From: SIG598 sp045605025 | Lineage (GTDB): Bacteria > Bacillota > Clostridia > Oscillospirales > Acutalibacteraceae | Assembly: GCA_045605025.1 (NCBI GenBank) | Contig: JAZUPE010000060.1 | Location: 1-6,695 of the forward strand | Reading direction: 5' to 3' | Length of the DNA: 6,695 bases | Shown here: piece by piece, positions 1 through 6,192 of the stretch | Numbering within the stretch: position 1 is the first letter of the stretch | Layout of the letters: the number at the start of each line of letters is the position of its first letter | The notes under the pieces: generated by a model | What the model saw: only the letters and a program-made list of their open reading frames with translations | What the model was told of the DNA's origin: nothing | Databases searched by the model: none | Position numbers and translations under genes: made by a program

Positions 1-500
1 GTGGCACCATGACACTGCTTGAGTGGCGCACGGAAAACGTAAACACTCTCATTCGCGATTCCTACGCGGCAGTGAAAAAGGCCGATCCCGACTGCCGGTT
101 CGGAATAAGCCCGCAGGGCAATATCGGCAACTGCCTGCGCATAGGTGCGGATGTTTACAAATGGTGTTCCAGCCCGGGTTACATCGACTATATCTGCCCG
201 CAGGTATACTGGACCTTCGACAACACAATCGCGCCCTTTGCCGTACGCTGTGCGGAGTGGAGAAGCATGATAACCCGCAGCGACATCGACCTGTACATAG
301 GTCTTGCGCTGTACAAGGCTGCCGGAACCGCGGACGGCGGTAAATGGCAGCAGAGTGAACGGGATATCGCTGAGCAGATAGAATGTCTGCGCGGTGGAGC
401 CATCAACGCCGAAGGCTTTATGATTTATTCCTATCAGTACCTTGATATGCCCGGATGGGAAAACGAGGTTGAGTCTGTACAGAAACTGCTGAACCCCTGA
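1..500 (+). CDS. GHL10 (DUF187) family glycosyl hydrolase-like protein, C-terminal part, 5' end outside window
   Basis: The reading frame is already open at base 3 (Gly-Thr before the first Met at base 9), so this is the tail of a longer gene and the Met at base 9 is internal. About 165 residues are visible. The pattern is that of the GHL10/DUF187 family of TIM-barrel glycosidase-like proteins: a WRTENVN segment, then FGISPQGN (residues 32-39 counted from the Met at base 9), then GYIDYICPQVYW (57-68), and a late GFMIYSYQYL strand. In this family these segments form the last barrel strands. Full-length members are usually exported or lipid-anchored and are thought to act on cell-wall or other polysaccharides; the exact substrate is not known and cannot be read here. 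The signal peptide and N-terminal half lie outside the window. The frame closes with TGA at 498-500 and I see no terminator hairpin behind it. Family assignment is confident; activity is inference. Confidence 0.85.
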   Translation, partial: GTMTLLEWRTENVNTLIRDSYAAVKKADPDCRFGISPQGNIGNCLRIGADVYKWCSSPGYIDYICPQVYWTFDNTIAPFAVRCAEWRSMITRSDIDLYIGLALYKAAGTADGGKWQQSERDIAEQIECLRGGAINAEGFMIYSYQYLDMPGWENEVESVQKLLNP

Positions 501-521
501 CCGTCATATTCCCGCAACACA

Positions 522-551
522 TCGACAGATTAATCCAATAAAGTGTATAGT
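522..551 (+). promoter_or_regulatory. Possible sigma-A promoter for the lipoprotein gene
   Basis: TCGACA (522-527) and TATAGT (546-551) each differ from the sigma-A consensus at one base and are separated by 18 bases. Transcription would start near 558, leaving a leader of about 25 bases before the ATG at 584. This would let the lipoprotein be expressed independently of the glycosidase upstream. Based on hexamers only. Confidence 0.45.
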
Positions 552-583
552 CAGTGTGAACCCAGAAAAAAGGAGATGTCTAC

Positions 584-1888
584 ATGAAAAAACTCGCATT
601 GTTTCTTGCGTGCGTACTGCTGAGCATGACGCTCTGCTCCTGCACAATCGAGTCCATCGCGGACTCCGGAAGCGATCAGGGAAGCCAGACGCAACCCACC
701 CAGACAACAGAGCAGAATCCGCCCGCAGTCACAAACGATACCGGCGAGCACACCATTCACGAGGACGAGGACTTTGCCATCACTGTAACCTCAATCGAGT
801 ACGATGACACTGCGAATGTCTGTACGATTAATCTGAAGTATGAAAACCATTCCGACAAGGAACTGGACTTCTACTGCGGCGACGTTACCGTTAACGGCTG
901 GACCAGCACCTCATCGTGGTTCTCCTGCATTGATTCAGGCGAAAGCTGTGTTGAGGAAATTGTGCTGGGCAGCGGCACAATGAACGGTCATATAATAACC
1001 TCTGCGGATCGCGTTTCCTTTCTGATGGAGGTTTGCGACGCGTATAACTATTCCGCTGACCCGCTTCTGAACGAAGTCTTTACACTCTACCCCTCCGGTC
1101 TGACTGACGACGAAATCGTTATTCCCGAACGCAATCACACCCCGAACGAGATGGTGGTCGTTGATGACGACGACATTTCCTTTGTCGTTATGGACGCATC
1201 CATGAATGATACCCTCGGCACTGCAGGATTTATCTTCTATATCGCGAACAGGACGAACGAATATCTTGAATTCACTTTGATAGACACCTCCATCAACCGT
1301 TGGGCAATAGACCCGCATTGTTTCCTGACTGTTGCTCCCGGCTCCCGTTTTTATGCCTATGTCACTCTGGATCATGATGTTCTCAATCTGTGCGGCATCG
1401 AGCAGATTGACCAGTTCACTGCCGAACTGCAGGTATATTCCCGCGACGATATTGACGGCTACTATTTCAGCGAAATCTTCAGTATGTTCCCGACCGGCTG
1501 TTCTCCAGAGGATATTCCCTCTCCTGAACGCGTGCCGATTGAAGGCGAGAATGTGATTCTTGACAGCGACGGTCTTACCGTTATTCTTGATCCGCTCCGT
1601 ACAGACGGAGACAGCGTATTTATGAACCTGTATATCAGGAACTCCACCGGAATGCCCCTCTACATTACTATGGATAATTTCACTGCCAACGGCACTGATG
1701 AATTCTATCAGTATGTGGTTGAATATATACCCGTTGCAGGCAGTTTCTATTATCCCGTAGAATGCACGGAATACGACCTTTACGAGATTGACTTTGAGGA
1801 TATTGAATACATTGACTGCACTCTGGAAATCATGGAACTTGATATGTATGAGATCATATTCAACGAGCATATCATCTCGTCCTTCTGA
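584..1888 (+). CDS. Putative lipoprotein with three tandem copies of a ~130-residue domain
   Basis: A 434-residue exported lipoprotein of unknown function. Residues 1-20 are a lipoprotein signal: MKK, a hydrophobic core, and a lipobox L-C-S-C ending at Cys20, the predicted lipidation site. A Gln/Thr/Pro/Ser-rich linker (about 27-55) follows. The rest is three diverged repeats: about 57-182, 189-316 and 323-434. Each starts with an acidic run and a beta strand (EDEDFAITVTS, DDDDISFVVMD, DSDGLTVILD). Each has a middle motif of a strand plus N-x-(S/T) or similar (NLKYENHSDKELDF, FYIANRTNEYLEF, LYIRNSTGMPLYI), with the Asn at 88, 222 and 353, and the first two copies end in F-x-(L/M)-(Y/F)-P-(S/T)-G and a PER motif (168-183, 299-316). 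This suggests all-beta, immunoglobulin-like folds. It is acidic and lacks any catalytic motif I recognise. The start is supported by AGGAG at 571-575, eight bases before the ATG. It may act as a surface binding or envelope-stabilising protein, but that is inference. Confidence 0.85.
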   Translation: MKKLALFLACVLLSMTLCSCTIESIADSGSDQGSQTQPTQTTEQNPPAVTNDTGEHTIHEDEDFAITVTSIEYDDTANVCTINLKYENHSDKELDFYCGDVTVNGWTSTSSWFSCIDSGESCVEEIVLGSGTMNGHIITSADRVSFLMEVCDAYNYSADPLLNEVFTLYPSGLTDDEIVIPERNHTPNEMVVVDDDDISFVVMDASMNDTLGTAGFIFYIANRTNEYLEFTLIDTSINRWAIDPHCFLTVAPGSRFYAYVTLDHDVLNLCGIEQIDQFTAELQVYSRDDIDGYYFSEIFSMFPTGCSPEDIPSPERVPIEGENVILDSDGLTVILDPLRTDGDSVFMNLYIRNSTGMPLYITMDNFTANGTDEFYQYVVEYIPVAGSFYYPVECTEYDLYEIDFEDIEYIDCTLEIMELDMYEIIFNEHIISSF

Positions 1889-1942
1889 TTGACGCGCCGG
1901 ACAGCTTGATTATCTGAACGGCCGTTTCACTCGCACACATTT

Positions 1943-1987
1943 TCAGTCGGGGACGGCGGAAAACTCCGTCACCCCGACTGATTTTTT
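1943..1987 (+). terminator. Rho-independent terminator after the lipoprotein gene
   Basis: A ten-pair stem joins 1943-1952 (TCAGTCGGGG) to 1972-1981 (CCCCGACTGA). It continues after a two-base bulge (1970-1971) with four more pairs (ACGG 1953-1956 with CCGT 1966-1969). A run of six T follows directly (1982-1987). This is a classic intrinsic terminator 55 bases past the stop codon. It separates the lipoprotein transcript from the acyltransferase operon. Confidence 0.93.
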
Positions 1988-2012
1988 ATCCCCTTCACCG
2001 CGGCACGAAATA

Positions 2013-2041
2013 TTGCAATAAAGGGCAAAATATGATATATT
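2013..2041 (+). promoter_or_regulatory. Probable sigma-A promoter of the acyltransferase/DUF6320 operon
   Basis: TTGCAA (2013-2018) and TATATT (2036-2041) are separated by exactly 17 bases; the -10 matches consensus at five of six positions and the -35 at four. The start would be near 2048, giving a leader of about 40 bases. The -35 sits inside a perfect ten-base palindrome, TATTGCAATA (2011-2020), which could be chance in AT-rich DNA or a small operator. Confidence 0.55.
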
Positions 2042-2085
2042 ATTTCAAATAGCTATATGGCAAAACAACACAGAAAGGTCCGTGT

Positions 2086-3402
2086 ATGGCTAAAGAAAAA
2101 AAACAAAGCAAGAAAAGGCGCAAGTGGTACAGACTGGATAACGCCGCCACCATATACCCGGTAATGAGCAACCGGTCATGGATGGCTATGTTCCGTCTGT
2201 GCGCGACACTGACCGAGGAAGTGGACAAGGAAACCCTCGAGGAGGCACTGCGCTCTACCGTCAAGCGTTTCCCAACCATGGCGGTACGTGTGCGCAGGGG
2301 CTTTTTCTGGCACTATCTTGAACACGTAGAGGGCATACCTCCGGTCACGCTGGACGTTGCCAATCCCTGTCTGCCGGTCAACAAGAAGGAAAACAACCGT
2401 TTTCTTTTCCGCGTCAGATATTACAAGTGCCGCATAGCGCTTGAGTTTTTCCACGTCCTCACCGACGGATCGGGCGGAATGTGCTTCCTCAAGACGCTGG
2501 TGGCTGAATACCTGCGCCTGCGTTACGGTGCGGATATTCCCCGCGGCGCTACCATAATGGATTGCTCGGAGCGTCCCCGTCCCGAGGAGCTGGAGGACAG
2601 CTTCCCGAAATTCGCCGGCAAGGTGCCTCTTGCCCGTGGTGAATCCACCGCCTATCATCTCCGCGGTACCAAGGAGCACAAGGAGTTCATGAATATCACC
2701 ACCGGTATCATTGACTCGGACGCGATTGTCCGCCGGGCTAAGGAACTGGGTGTTTCGGTAACTCATTATCTCTGCGCGGTGCTTATCCAGAGCATTGCAG
2801 ACATTCAGCGGCGTGACCGCGTGAAATCCCGCCGGAAGCAGCCTATCAAGATCTGTATTCCGGTCAACCTGCGCAGAATATTCGGCTCGTCCACCGTGCG
2901 CAATTTCTCCTCTTACGTCAACCCGGGAATTGAGCGCAAATACGGTGAATACAGTCTTGCCGAAACAGCGAAAATAGTCCAGCACCAGATGGGTCTTGAG
3001 ACTACTCCCCAGCATCTGCGTGCCAAGTTCACTGCCAACGTGCAGGCGGAAACCAATCCTCTTATCCGTATGGTTCCGCTGTTTGTGAAGATAATGATTC
3101 TGCAGATTGTTTACCGCGCGACGGGCGACGTGCAGACTACCTCAACTATATCCAACCTGGGAGTCGTGTCACTGCCGGAGGAAATGGAGAAATACGTGGA
3201 ACGGCTTGATTTCCAGCTGGGTCCGCTTTTTCAGAACAGGGTCATGAGCAGCGCGGTCAGCTACAAAGGCAAGCTGTATGTCAACTTTACCCGCACGCTG
3301 CGCGAATCCGACGTTGAACGGGGCTTTTTCACCCGACTGGTTGAGGACGGTATCCCCGTGACCATCGAAAGCAATATGAGTGAAAGGAGCCTGATGGAAT
3401 AA
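2086..3402 (+). CDS. HxxxDG acyltransferase of the alcohol acetyltransferase / condensation-domain superfamily
   Basis: A 438-residue protein resembling the CoA-dependent acyltransferase superfamily (alcohol acetyltransferases, wax-ester synthases, PapA and NRPS condensation domains). The active-site motif HxxxDG is present as H123-V-L-T-D127-G128, followed by SGG, just after a strand (RIALEFF). The histidine would be the general base taking a proton from the acceptor hydroxyl or amine. Other family-like landmarks are KICIPVNLRRIFG (255-267), a strand-turn typical of the second half, and TISNLG (354-359). About 440 residues is one complete two-lobed transferase with no carrier or adenylation domain. 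The N-terminus is very basic (eight Lys/Arg in the first 13 residues) and has no signal peptide, so the protein is cytosolic, perhaps at the membrane face. The start has AGAAAGG at 2072-2078. Its stop overlaps the start of the next gene. The donor is probably acyl- or acetyl-CoA; the acceptor is unknown. Confidence 0.75.
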   Translation: MAKEKKQSKKRRKWYRLDNAATIYPVMSNRSWMAMFRLCATLTEEVDKETLEEALRSTVKRFPTMAVRVRRGFFWHYLEHVEGIPPVTLDVANPCLPVNKKENNRFLFRVRYYKCRIALEFFHVLTDGSGGMCFLKTLVAEYLRLRYGADIPRGATIMDCSERPRPEELEDSFPKFAGKVPLARGESTAYHLRGTKEHKEFMNITTGIIDSDAIVRRAKELGVSVTHYLCAVLIQSIADIQRRDRVKSRRKQPIKICIPVNLRRIFGSSTVRNFSSYVNPGIERKYGEYSLAETAKIVQHQMGLETTPQHLRAKFTANVQAETNPLIRMVPLFVKIMILQIVYRATGDVQTTSTISNLGVVSLPEEMEKYVERLDFQLGPLFQNRVMSSAVSYKGKLYVNFTRTLRESDVERGFFTRLVEDGIPVTIESNMSERSLME

Positions 3403-4118
3403 TGTCCTACTGCGTTGAATGCGGAGTAAAGCTGGCCGATTCGGAAAAAATCTGCCCGCTGTGCAATACCGTAGTCATAAATCCCAACCAGGCCGGAGAA
3501 TCCAGCGCCGAGCGGCCCTATCCAAGCGCCGTTGAAAGACAGATACAAGGACTCAACCGCAGAGAACTTGCATGGATAGTGTTCATGTTTCTCCTGCTGC
3601 CCGTTGGTGCTACGGTTGTAATCGACCTGCTGACCGGCAACCAGCCGTTCCACCTCACCTGGTCGATAATCGTGCTGGGTGCAGGTATGCTGCTGGGTGT
3701 GTGCACACTGATGCCCATTGTTTTCCCGAAGCTGAACACCTACCTGCATATTGTTGTTGATTTTGCCGCTGTTGCCGGTTTTCTTGCGGTAATAGCTTTT
3801 CAGCTTGACAACTGGAAATGGTGCACCCATCTGGGTATTCCCATTGTCGGCGCGACCTGTCTGCTTGCCTGTGCCTTCGCGGCTATTATCCGGGCAAAGA
3901 ACCTCAGACCGCTGACAAAAGCCGCTCTGCTGTGTGTCTGCGTGGGTATTTTCATCCTTGGGCTGGAGTTAATCATCGACATCAGTCAGGGATTCCTCTC
4001 CCCCATCAGATGGAGCATCTACGCCATCGTACCTCTGCTTTTCCTTGCTTTGCTGCTGTTCTACATCAGCCGTAAACCCCGGCTCATGGACGAGCTCAAG
4101 CGCAGATTGTTCGTATAA
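3402..4118 (+). CDS. Zinc-ribbon, six-transmembrane protein (DUF6320-like)
   Basis: A 238-residue membrane protein. Residues 4-21 form a small zinc ribbon with CxxC pairs C4/C7 and C18/C21 (CVECG...CPLCN). After a polar linker (about 28-53) come six likely membrane spans at about 56-77, 85-107, 114-133, 143-163, 172-193 and 204-222, then a basic tail (KPRLMDELKRRLFV). From memory this zinc-ribbon-plus-helices layout matches the uncharacterised DUF6320 family of Firmicutes. No enzymatic residue is evident. The ATG shares its first base with the TAA stop of the acyltransferase gene (TAATG), and AAAGGAG (3383-3389) lies inside that upstream gene, so translation is probably coupled. The two proteins likely work together, for example with the membrane protein holding the acyltransferase or handling its lipid-like product; this is inference. 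No strong terminator follows. Confidence 0.8.
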   Translation: MSYCVECGVKLADSEKICPLCNTVVINPNQAGESSAERPYPSAVERQIQGLNRRELAWIVFMFLLLPVGATVVIDLLTGNQPFHLTWSIIVLGAGMLLGVCTLMPIVFPKLNTYLHIVVDFAAVAGFLAVIAFQLDNWKWCTHLGIPIVGATCLLACAFAAIIRAKNLRPLTKAALLCVCVGIFILGLELIIDISQGFLSPIRWSIYAIVPLLFLALLLFYISRKPRLMDELKRRLFV

Positions 4119-4182
4119 CAGCATTTACTCTCAAAAAGCTGAATAATTATCGTTGCAATCACACAAATTAACATTTGCTCTA

Positions 4183-4211
4183 TTGAAATATCACACCGTT
4201 TATTGTAATAT
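4183..4211 (+). promoter_or_regulatory. Probable sigma-A promoter of pgi
   Basis: TTGAAA (4183-4188, five of six consensus) and TAATAT (4206-4211, four of six) are 17 bases apart in an AT-rich gap. The start would be near 4218, giving a short leader of about 24 bases with AGGAGG at 4228-4233. An overlapping TATATT (4209-4214) could be an alternative -10 with a longer, less favourable 20-base spacer. Confidence 0.6.
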
Positions 4212-4241
4212 ATTAGAAAGACTGAATAGGAGGCCAGAATA

Positions 4242-5582
4242 ATGGCAGTTCGTATAGACACCCGTTACACTGAACGCTTCGTAACCAGAGAGCAGGTTTC
4301 CGCAATGCAGCCCCGCATCGCCAGCGCGCATGAGCAGCTGCACAACGGTACCGGTCTGGGCAATGATTTCATCGGCTGGCTCAATCTGCCCACCGATTAC
4401 GACAAGGAAGAATTCGCCCGCATCAAGCAGGCTGCCGCCAAGATCCGCAGTGACAGCGATGTGCTGGTCGTTATTGGCATCGGCGGTTCCTATCTGGGAG
4501 CCCGCGCAGCTATCGAATATCTCAAGAGCCCCAACTACAACCTCGCTACCAACGGCGGCCCTCAGATTTTCTTCTCCGGCTGCAACATCAGCTCTGACGC
4601 TCTCAACGAGCTGTTCATGCTGTGCGAGGGCAAGCGTGTTTCGGTCAACATGATCAGCAAGTCCGGCACCACCACCGAGCCTGCCATCGCTTTCCGTGCT
4701 TTCAAGAAGTACATGGAGGAGCGTTACGGCAAGGACGGCGCCCGTGAGCGTATCTACTGCACCACCGACCGTGCAAAGGGCACTCTGAAGGCTCTTGCCA
4801 CCACCGAGGGCTACGAGACCTTCGTCGTTCCCGACAACGTCGGCGGACGTTTCTCCGTTCTGACCGCTGTCGGTCTGCTGCCCATCGCCGCTGCCGGTGT
4901 TGACATCGACAAGCTGATGGAAGGTGCCCGTCTGGCTCAGAACGAGCTGTGCGACACCGATATCGAGAAGAATCCCTGCTACAAATACGCTGCAGTGCGC
5001 AACGCACTTTATGAAGCCGGCTTCTCCACTGAGCTGCTGGTTTCCTATGAGCCCGCTTTCCAGATGATGAACGAATGGTGGAAGCAGCTTTACGGCGAGA
5101 GCGAAGGCAAGGATACCAAGGGCATCTTCCCCGCATCCGCAATTTTCTCCACCGATCTGCATTCTCTGGGTCAGTATATTCAGGACGGCGCACGCATCCT
5201 GTTCGAGACCGTATGCGTTTTCGAGCAGCCCAAGCAGCAGCGCGTTATCGAGGACGATCCCGCTAACGTAGACGGTCTGAACTTCCTGACTGGCATGACC
5301 ATGGACGAGGTCAACAAGAAGGCATTTGCCGGCACCGTTCTGGCTCATGTGGACGGCGGCGTACCCAACATCGCACTGCGTATCGACACATGGAACGAAA
5401 GCGATCTGGGCTATCTCATCTATTTCTTCGAGAAGGCCTGCGCCATTTCCGGTTACGTTCTCGGCGTCAATCCCTTCAATCAGCCCGGTGTCGAGGCATA
5501 CAAGAAGAACATGTTCGCTCTGCTCGGCAAGCCGGGCTATGAGAGCCAGAAGGCTGAACTGGAGGCACGTCTCGCTGAGTAA
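4242..5582 (+). CDS. pgi: Glucose-6-phosphate isomerase
   Basis: Cytosolic enzyme interconverting glucose 6-phosphate and fructose 6-phosphate in glycolysis and gluconeogenesis. At 446 residues it is full length for the short Bacillus/Clostridia-type Pgi. The first SIS domain carries VIGIGGSYLGARAA (77-90) and the phosphate-binding SKSGTTTEP (139-147). Family signature one is DNVGGRFSVLTAVGLLP (198-214), which includes Arg203. The catalytic glutamate is in YGESEGK (Glu286), the ring-opening histidine in STDLHSLGQ (His307), and signature two runs from Gly404 to Lys421 (ending FNQPGVEAYK), with Lys421 the conserved active-site lysine. The residue roles come from family knowledge. AGGAGG at 4228-4233, eight bases upstream, supports the start. 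The codon choice is strongly biased: nearly every lysine is AAG, with a single AAA that I can find (Lys248), as expected for an abundant glycolytic enzyme. No key residue is missing. Confidence 0.98.
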   Translation: MAVRIDTRYTERFVTREQVSAMQPRIASAHEQLHNGTGLGNDFIGWLNLPTDYDKEEFARIKQAAAKIRSDSDVLVVIGIGGSYLGARAAIEYLKSPNYNLATNGGPQIFFSGCNISSDALNELFMLCEGKRVSVNMISKSGTTTEPAIAFRAFKKYMEERYGKDGARERIYCTTDRAKGTLKALATTEGYETFVVPDNVGGRFSVLTAVGLLPIAAAGVDIDKLMEGARLAQNELCDTDIEKNPCYKYAAVRNALYEAGFSTELLVSYEPAFQMMNEWWKQLYGESEGKDTKGIFPASAIFSTDLHSLGQYIQDGARILFETVCVFEQPKQQRVIEDDPANVDGLNFLTGMTMDEVNKKAFAGTVLAHVDGGVPNIALRIDTWNESDLGYLIYFFEKACAISGYVLGVNPFNQPGVEAYKKNMFALLGKPGYESQKAELEARLAE

Positions 5583-5588
5583 TCAGCG
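5573..5588 (+). other. Perfect 6-bp hairpin with GNRA-type loop at the pgi stop codon
   Basis: CGCTGA (5573-5578) and TCAGCG (5583-5588) pair perfectly around the four-base loop GTAA (5579-5582). In RNA this is a GUAA tetraloop of the stable GNRA class, and it contains the UAA stop codon. Only three T follow, so it is not a convincing terminator. It might protect a 3' end, cause pausing, or be chance. Confidence 0.35.
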
Positions 5589-5635
5589 TTTCGTCCTTTC
5601 AGTCTGTCGAACCAAAATATAACTAACACATACTT

Positions 5636-5642
5636 GGAGGAG
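5636..5642 (+). promoter_or_regulatory. Ribosome binding site that fixes the start of the P-loop gene
   Basis: GGAGGAG at 5636-5642 stands 6-8 bases before the ATG at 5649. The in-frame TTG at 5634-5636 overlaps this Shine-Dalgarno sequence, so it cannot use it and is not a credible start. Confidence 0.85.
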
Positions 5643-5648
5643 ATCAAC

Positions 5649-6065
5649 ATGATAAAATTTCTCGCCGGCAACAAGGGCAGCGGCAAAACCAAGAAGCTGA
5701 TCGCTCTTGCTCACGACGCTGTTAAGGTTTCCAAGGGCAATGTCGTCTGCGTCGAAAAGGGTGATACCCTGACCTACGACGTAGATCACAAGTGCCGTCT
5801 TATCAACATCGAGGACTACGGCATTGTCGGTTTTGACGCTTTCTACGGCTTCATCAGCGGCCTGTGCGCCTGCAACTATGACATCACCGACGTTCTGGTA
5901 GACTCCACTCTCAAGATCGGCGGACGCGATATGGAGCAGTTCTCTGCCTTCATCAAGAAGGTTGCTCCTCTTGCCGAGCAGACCGGTATCACTTTTGTTT
6001 TCTCCGTCTCTGCCGACGCTGCCGACCTTCCCACTGATGTGTCTGCCATTGTCGAGCTTATCTGA
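5649..6065 (+). CDS. Small P-loop ATP-binding protein of unknown function
   Basis: A 138-residue soluble protein. A Walker A motif, G-N-K-G-S-G-K-T (7-14), sits at the extreme N-terminus after one beta strand (MIKFLA), so it probably binds ATP or GTP. A hydrophobic strand ending in Asp (DVLVDS, Asp85) is a candidate Walker B. The centre EDYGIVGFDAFYGFISGLCA (55-74) is distinctive, and near-identical segments recur, as I recall, in many clostridial genomes under the misleading label 'twitching motility protein PilT'. It is far too short for PilT and lacks the PilT Asp and His boxes. No signal peptide or membrane span is seen. The start at 5649 is preferred because of its Shine-Dalgarno site. 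The gene lies 66 bases after pgi with no clear terminator or complete promoter between them, so co-transcription is plausible. Codon use is pgi-like, rich in AAG, ATC and GTC/GTT, which suggests good expression. Function unknown. Confidence 0.8.
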   Translation: MIKFLAGNKGSGKTKKLIALAHDAVKVSKGNVVCVEKGDTLTYDVDHKCRLINIEDYGIVGFDAFYGFISGLCACNYDITDVLVDSTLKIGGRDMEQFSAFIKKVAPLAEQTGITFVFSVSADAADLPTDVSAIVELI

Positions 6066-6107
6066 ACGAAATAATTCGGACAAAATTCATCATTTTTTAA
6101 AATGTGA

Positions 6108-6136
6108 TTGACAAATACGTTTGTCATACTTATAAT
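6108..6136 (+). promoter_or_regulatory. Exact consensus sigma-A promoter of yceD
   Basis: TTGACA (6108-6113) and TATAAT (6131-6136) are both perfect matches and are 17 bases apart, the optimal spacing. The start would be near 6143. An A/T-rich tract with T and A runs (about 6082-6104) lies directly upstream and resembles an UP element. This is by far the best promoter in the window and should be very strong unless repressed. Confidence 0.9.
6109..6126 (+). promoter_or_regulatory. Candidate operator: perfect inverted repeat over the -35 box
   Basis: TGACAAA (6109-6115) and TTTGTCA (6120-6126) are a perfect seven-base inverted repeat around TACG. It covers five bases of the -35 hexamer and most of the spacer, where a dimeric repressor would block RNA polymerase. 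Because yceD is often linked to plsX/fab genes, a fatty-acid regulator (MarR- or FapR-type) is a reasonable guess, but the site does not clearly match a motif I know. Confidence 0.55.
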
Positions 6137-6152
6137 ATTATGAGTGATTGTT

Positions 6153-6176
6153 GCTCCGTTGTATTTCCAACGGGGT
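6153..6176 (+). promoter_or_regulatory. Leader hairpin that would mask a Shine-Dalgarno sequence
   Basis: In the yceD leader, 6153-6161 (GCTCCGTTG) pairs with 6168-6176 (CAACGGGGT): seven Watson-Crick pairs plus two G-U pairs around a six-base loop (TATTTC). The 3' arm contains GGGG (6172-6175), the core of the ribosome site just before the first possible ATG (6181). When folded, the hairpin would hide that site, while the GAGGTG at 6183-6188 serving the second ATG stays free. Confidence 0.5.
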
Positions 6177-6182
6177 GATTAT

Positions 6183-6188
6183 GAGGTG
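6183..6188 (+). promoter_or_regulatory. Ribosome binding site favouring the second yceD ATG
   Basis: GAGGTG at 6183-6188 lies just upstream of the ATG at 6193 (six bases from the end of GAGG). The rival is GGGGTGAT (6172-6179), which nearly matches the extended Shine-Dalgarno but sits very close to the ATG at 6181 and is inside a hairpin. The later start gives MQLDLKQVF, the usual look of the family's N-terminus. Confidence 0.5.
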
Positions 6189-6192
6189 CGCT

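Noticed and set aside
935..1870. Open frame of 311 codons on the minus strand opposite the lipoprotein gene
   Set aside because: It is likewise in register with the + strand gene and explained by absence of TTA, CTA and TCA codons. The + strand product has a signal peptide, lipobox, internal repeats and a good ribosome site.
2176..3015. Open frame of 279 codons on the minus strand opposite the acyltransferase gene
   Set aside because: It is in codon register with the acyltransferase gene, has no domain signal, and the + strand frame carries the HxxxDG motif.
4115..4145. CAGC...GCTG pairing after the zinc-ribbon gene as a terminator
   Set aside because: There are only four pairs with a 15-base loop and no following T-run, so I call no terminator there.
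4151..4160. TTGCAA before pgi, echoing the TTGCAA -35 before the acyltransferase gene, as a shared operator
   Set aside because: It is a six-base palindrome expected by chance in A/T-rich gaps. The flanks differ, and at pgi it has no -10 at suitable spacing.
4200..5348. Open frame of 382 codons on the minus strand opposite pgi
   Set aside because: It is in exact codon register with pgi, so its stops would need TTA, CTA or TCA codons in pgi, which the biased codon use avoids. It has no recognisable motif and reads into the pgi promoter region.
5594..5623. TATAAC (5618-5623) as -10 of a separate promoter for the P-loop gene
   Set aside because: No acceptable -35 hexamer lies 16-19 bases upstream, so co-transcription with pgi is the simpler reading.
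5583..6083. Open frame of 166 codons on the minus strand opposite the P-loop gene
   Set aside because: It is an in-register shadow; the + strand protein has a clear Walker A motif and ribosome site.
6089..6108. CATTTT-TT-AAAATG inverted repeat as a terminator of the P-loop gene
   Set aside because: The stem is almost all A/T with a two-base loop, unlikely to fold stably. It is better read as the A/T-rich upstream part of the yceD promoter.
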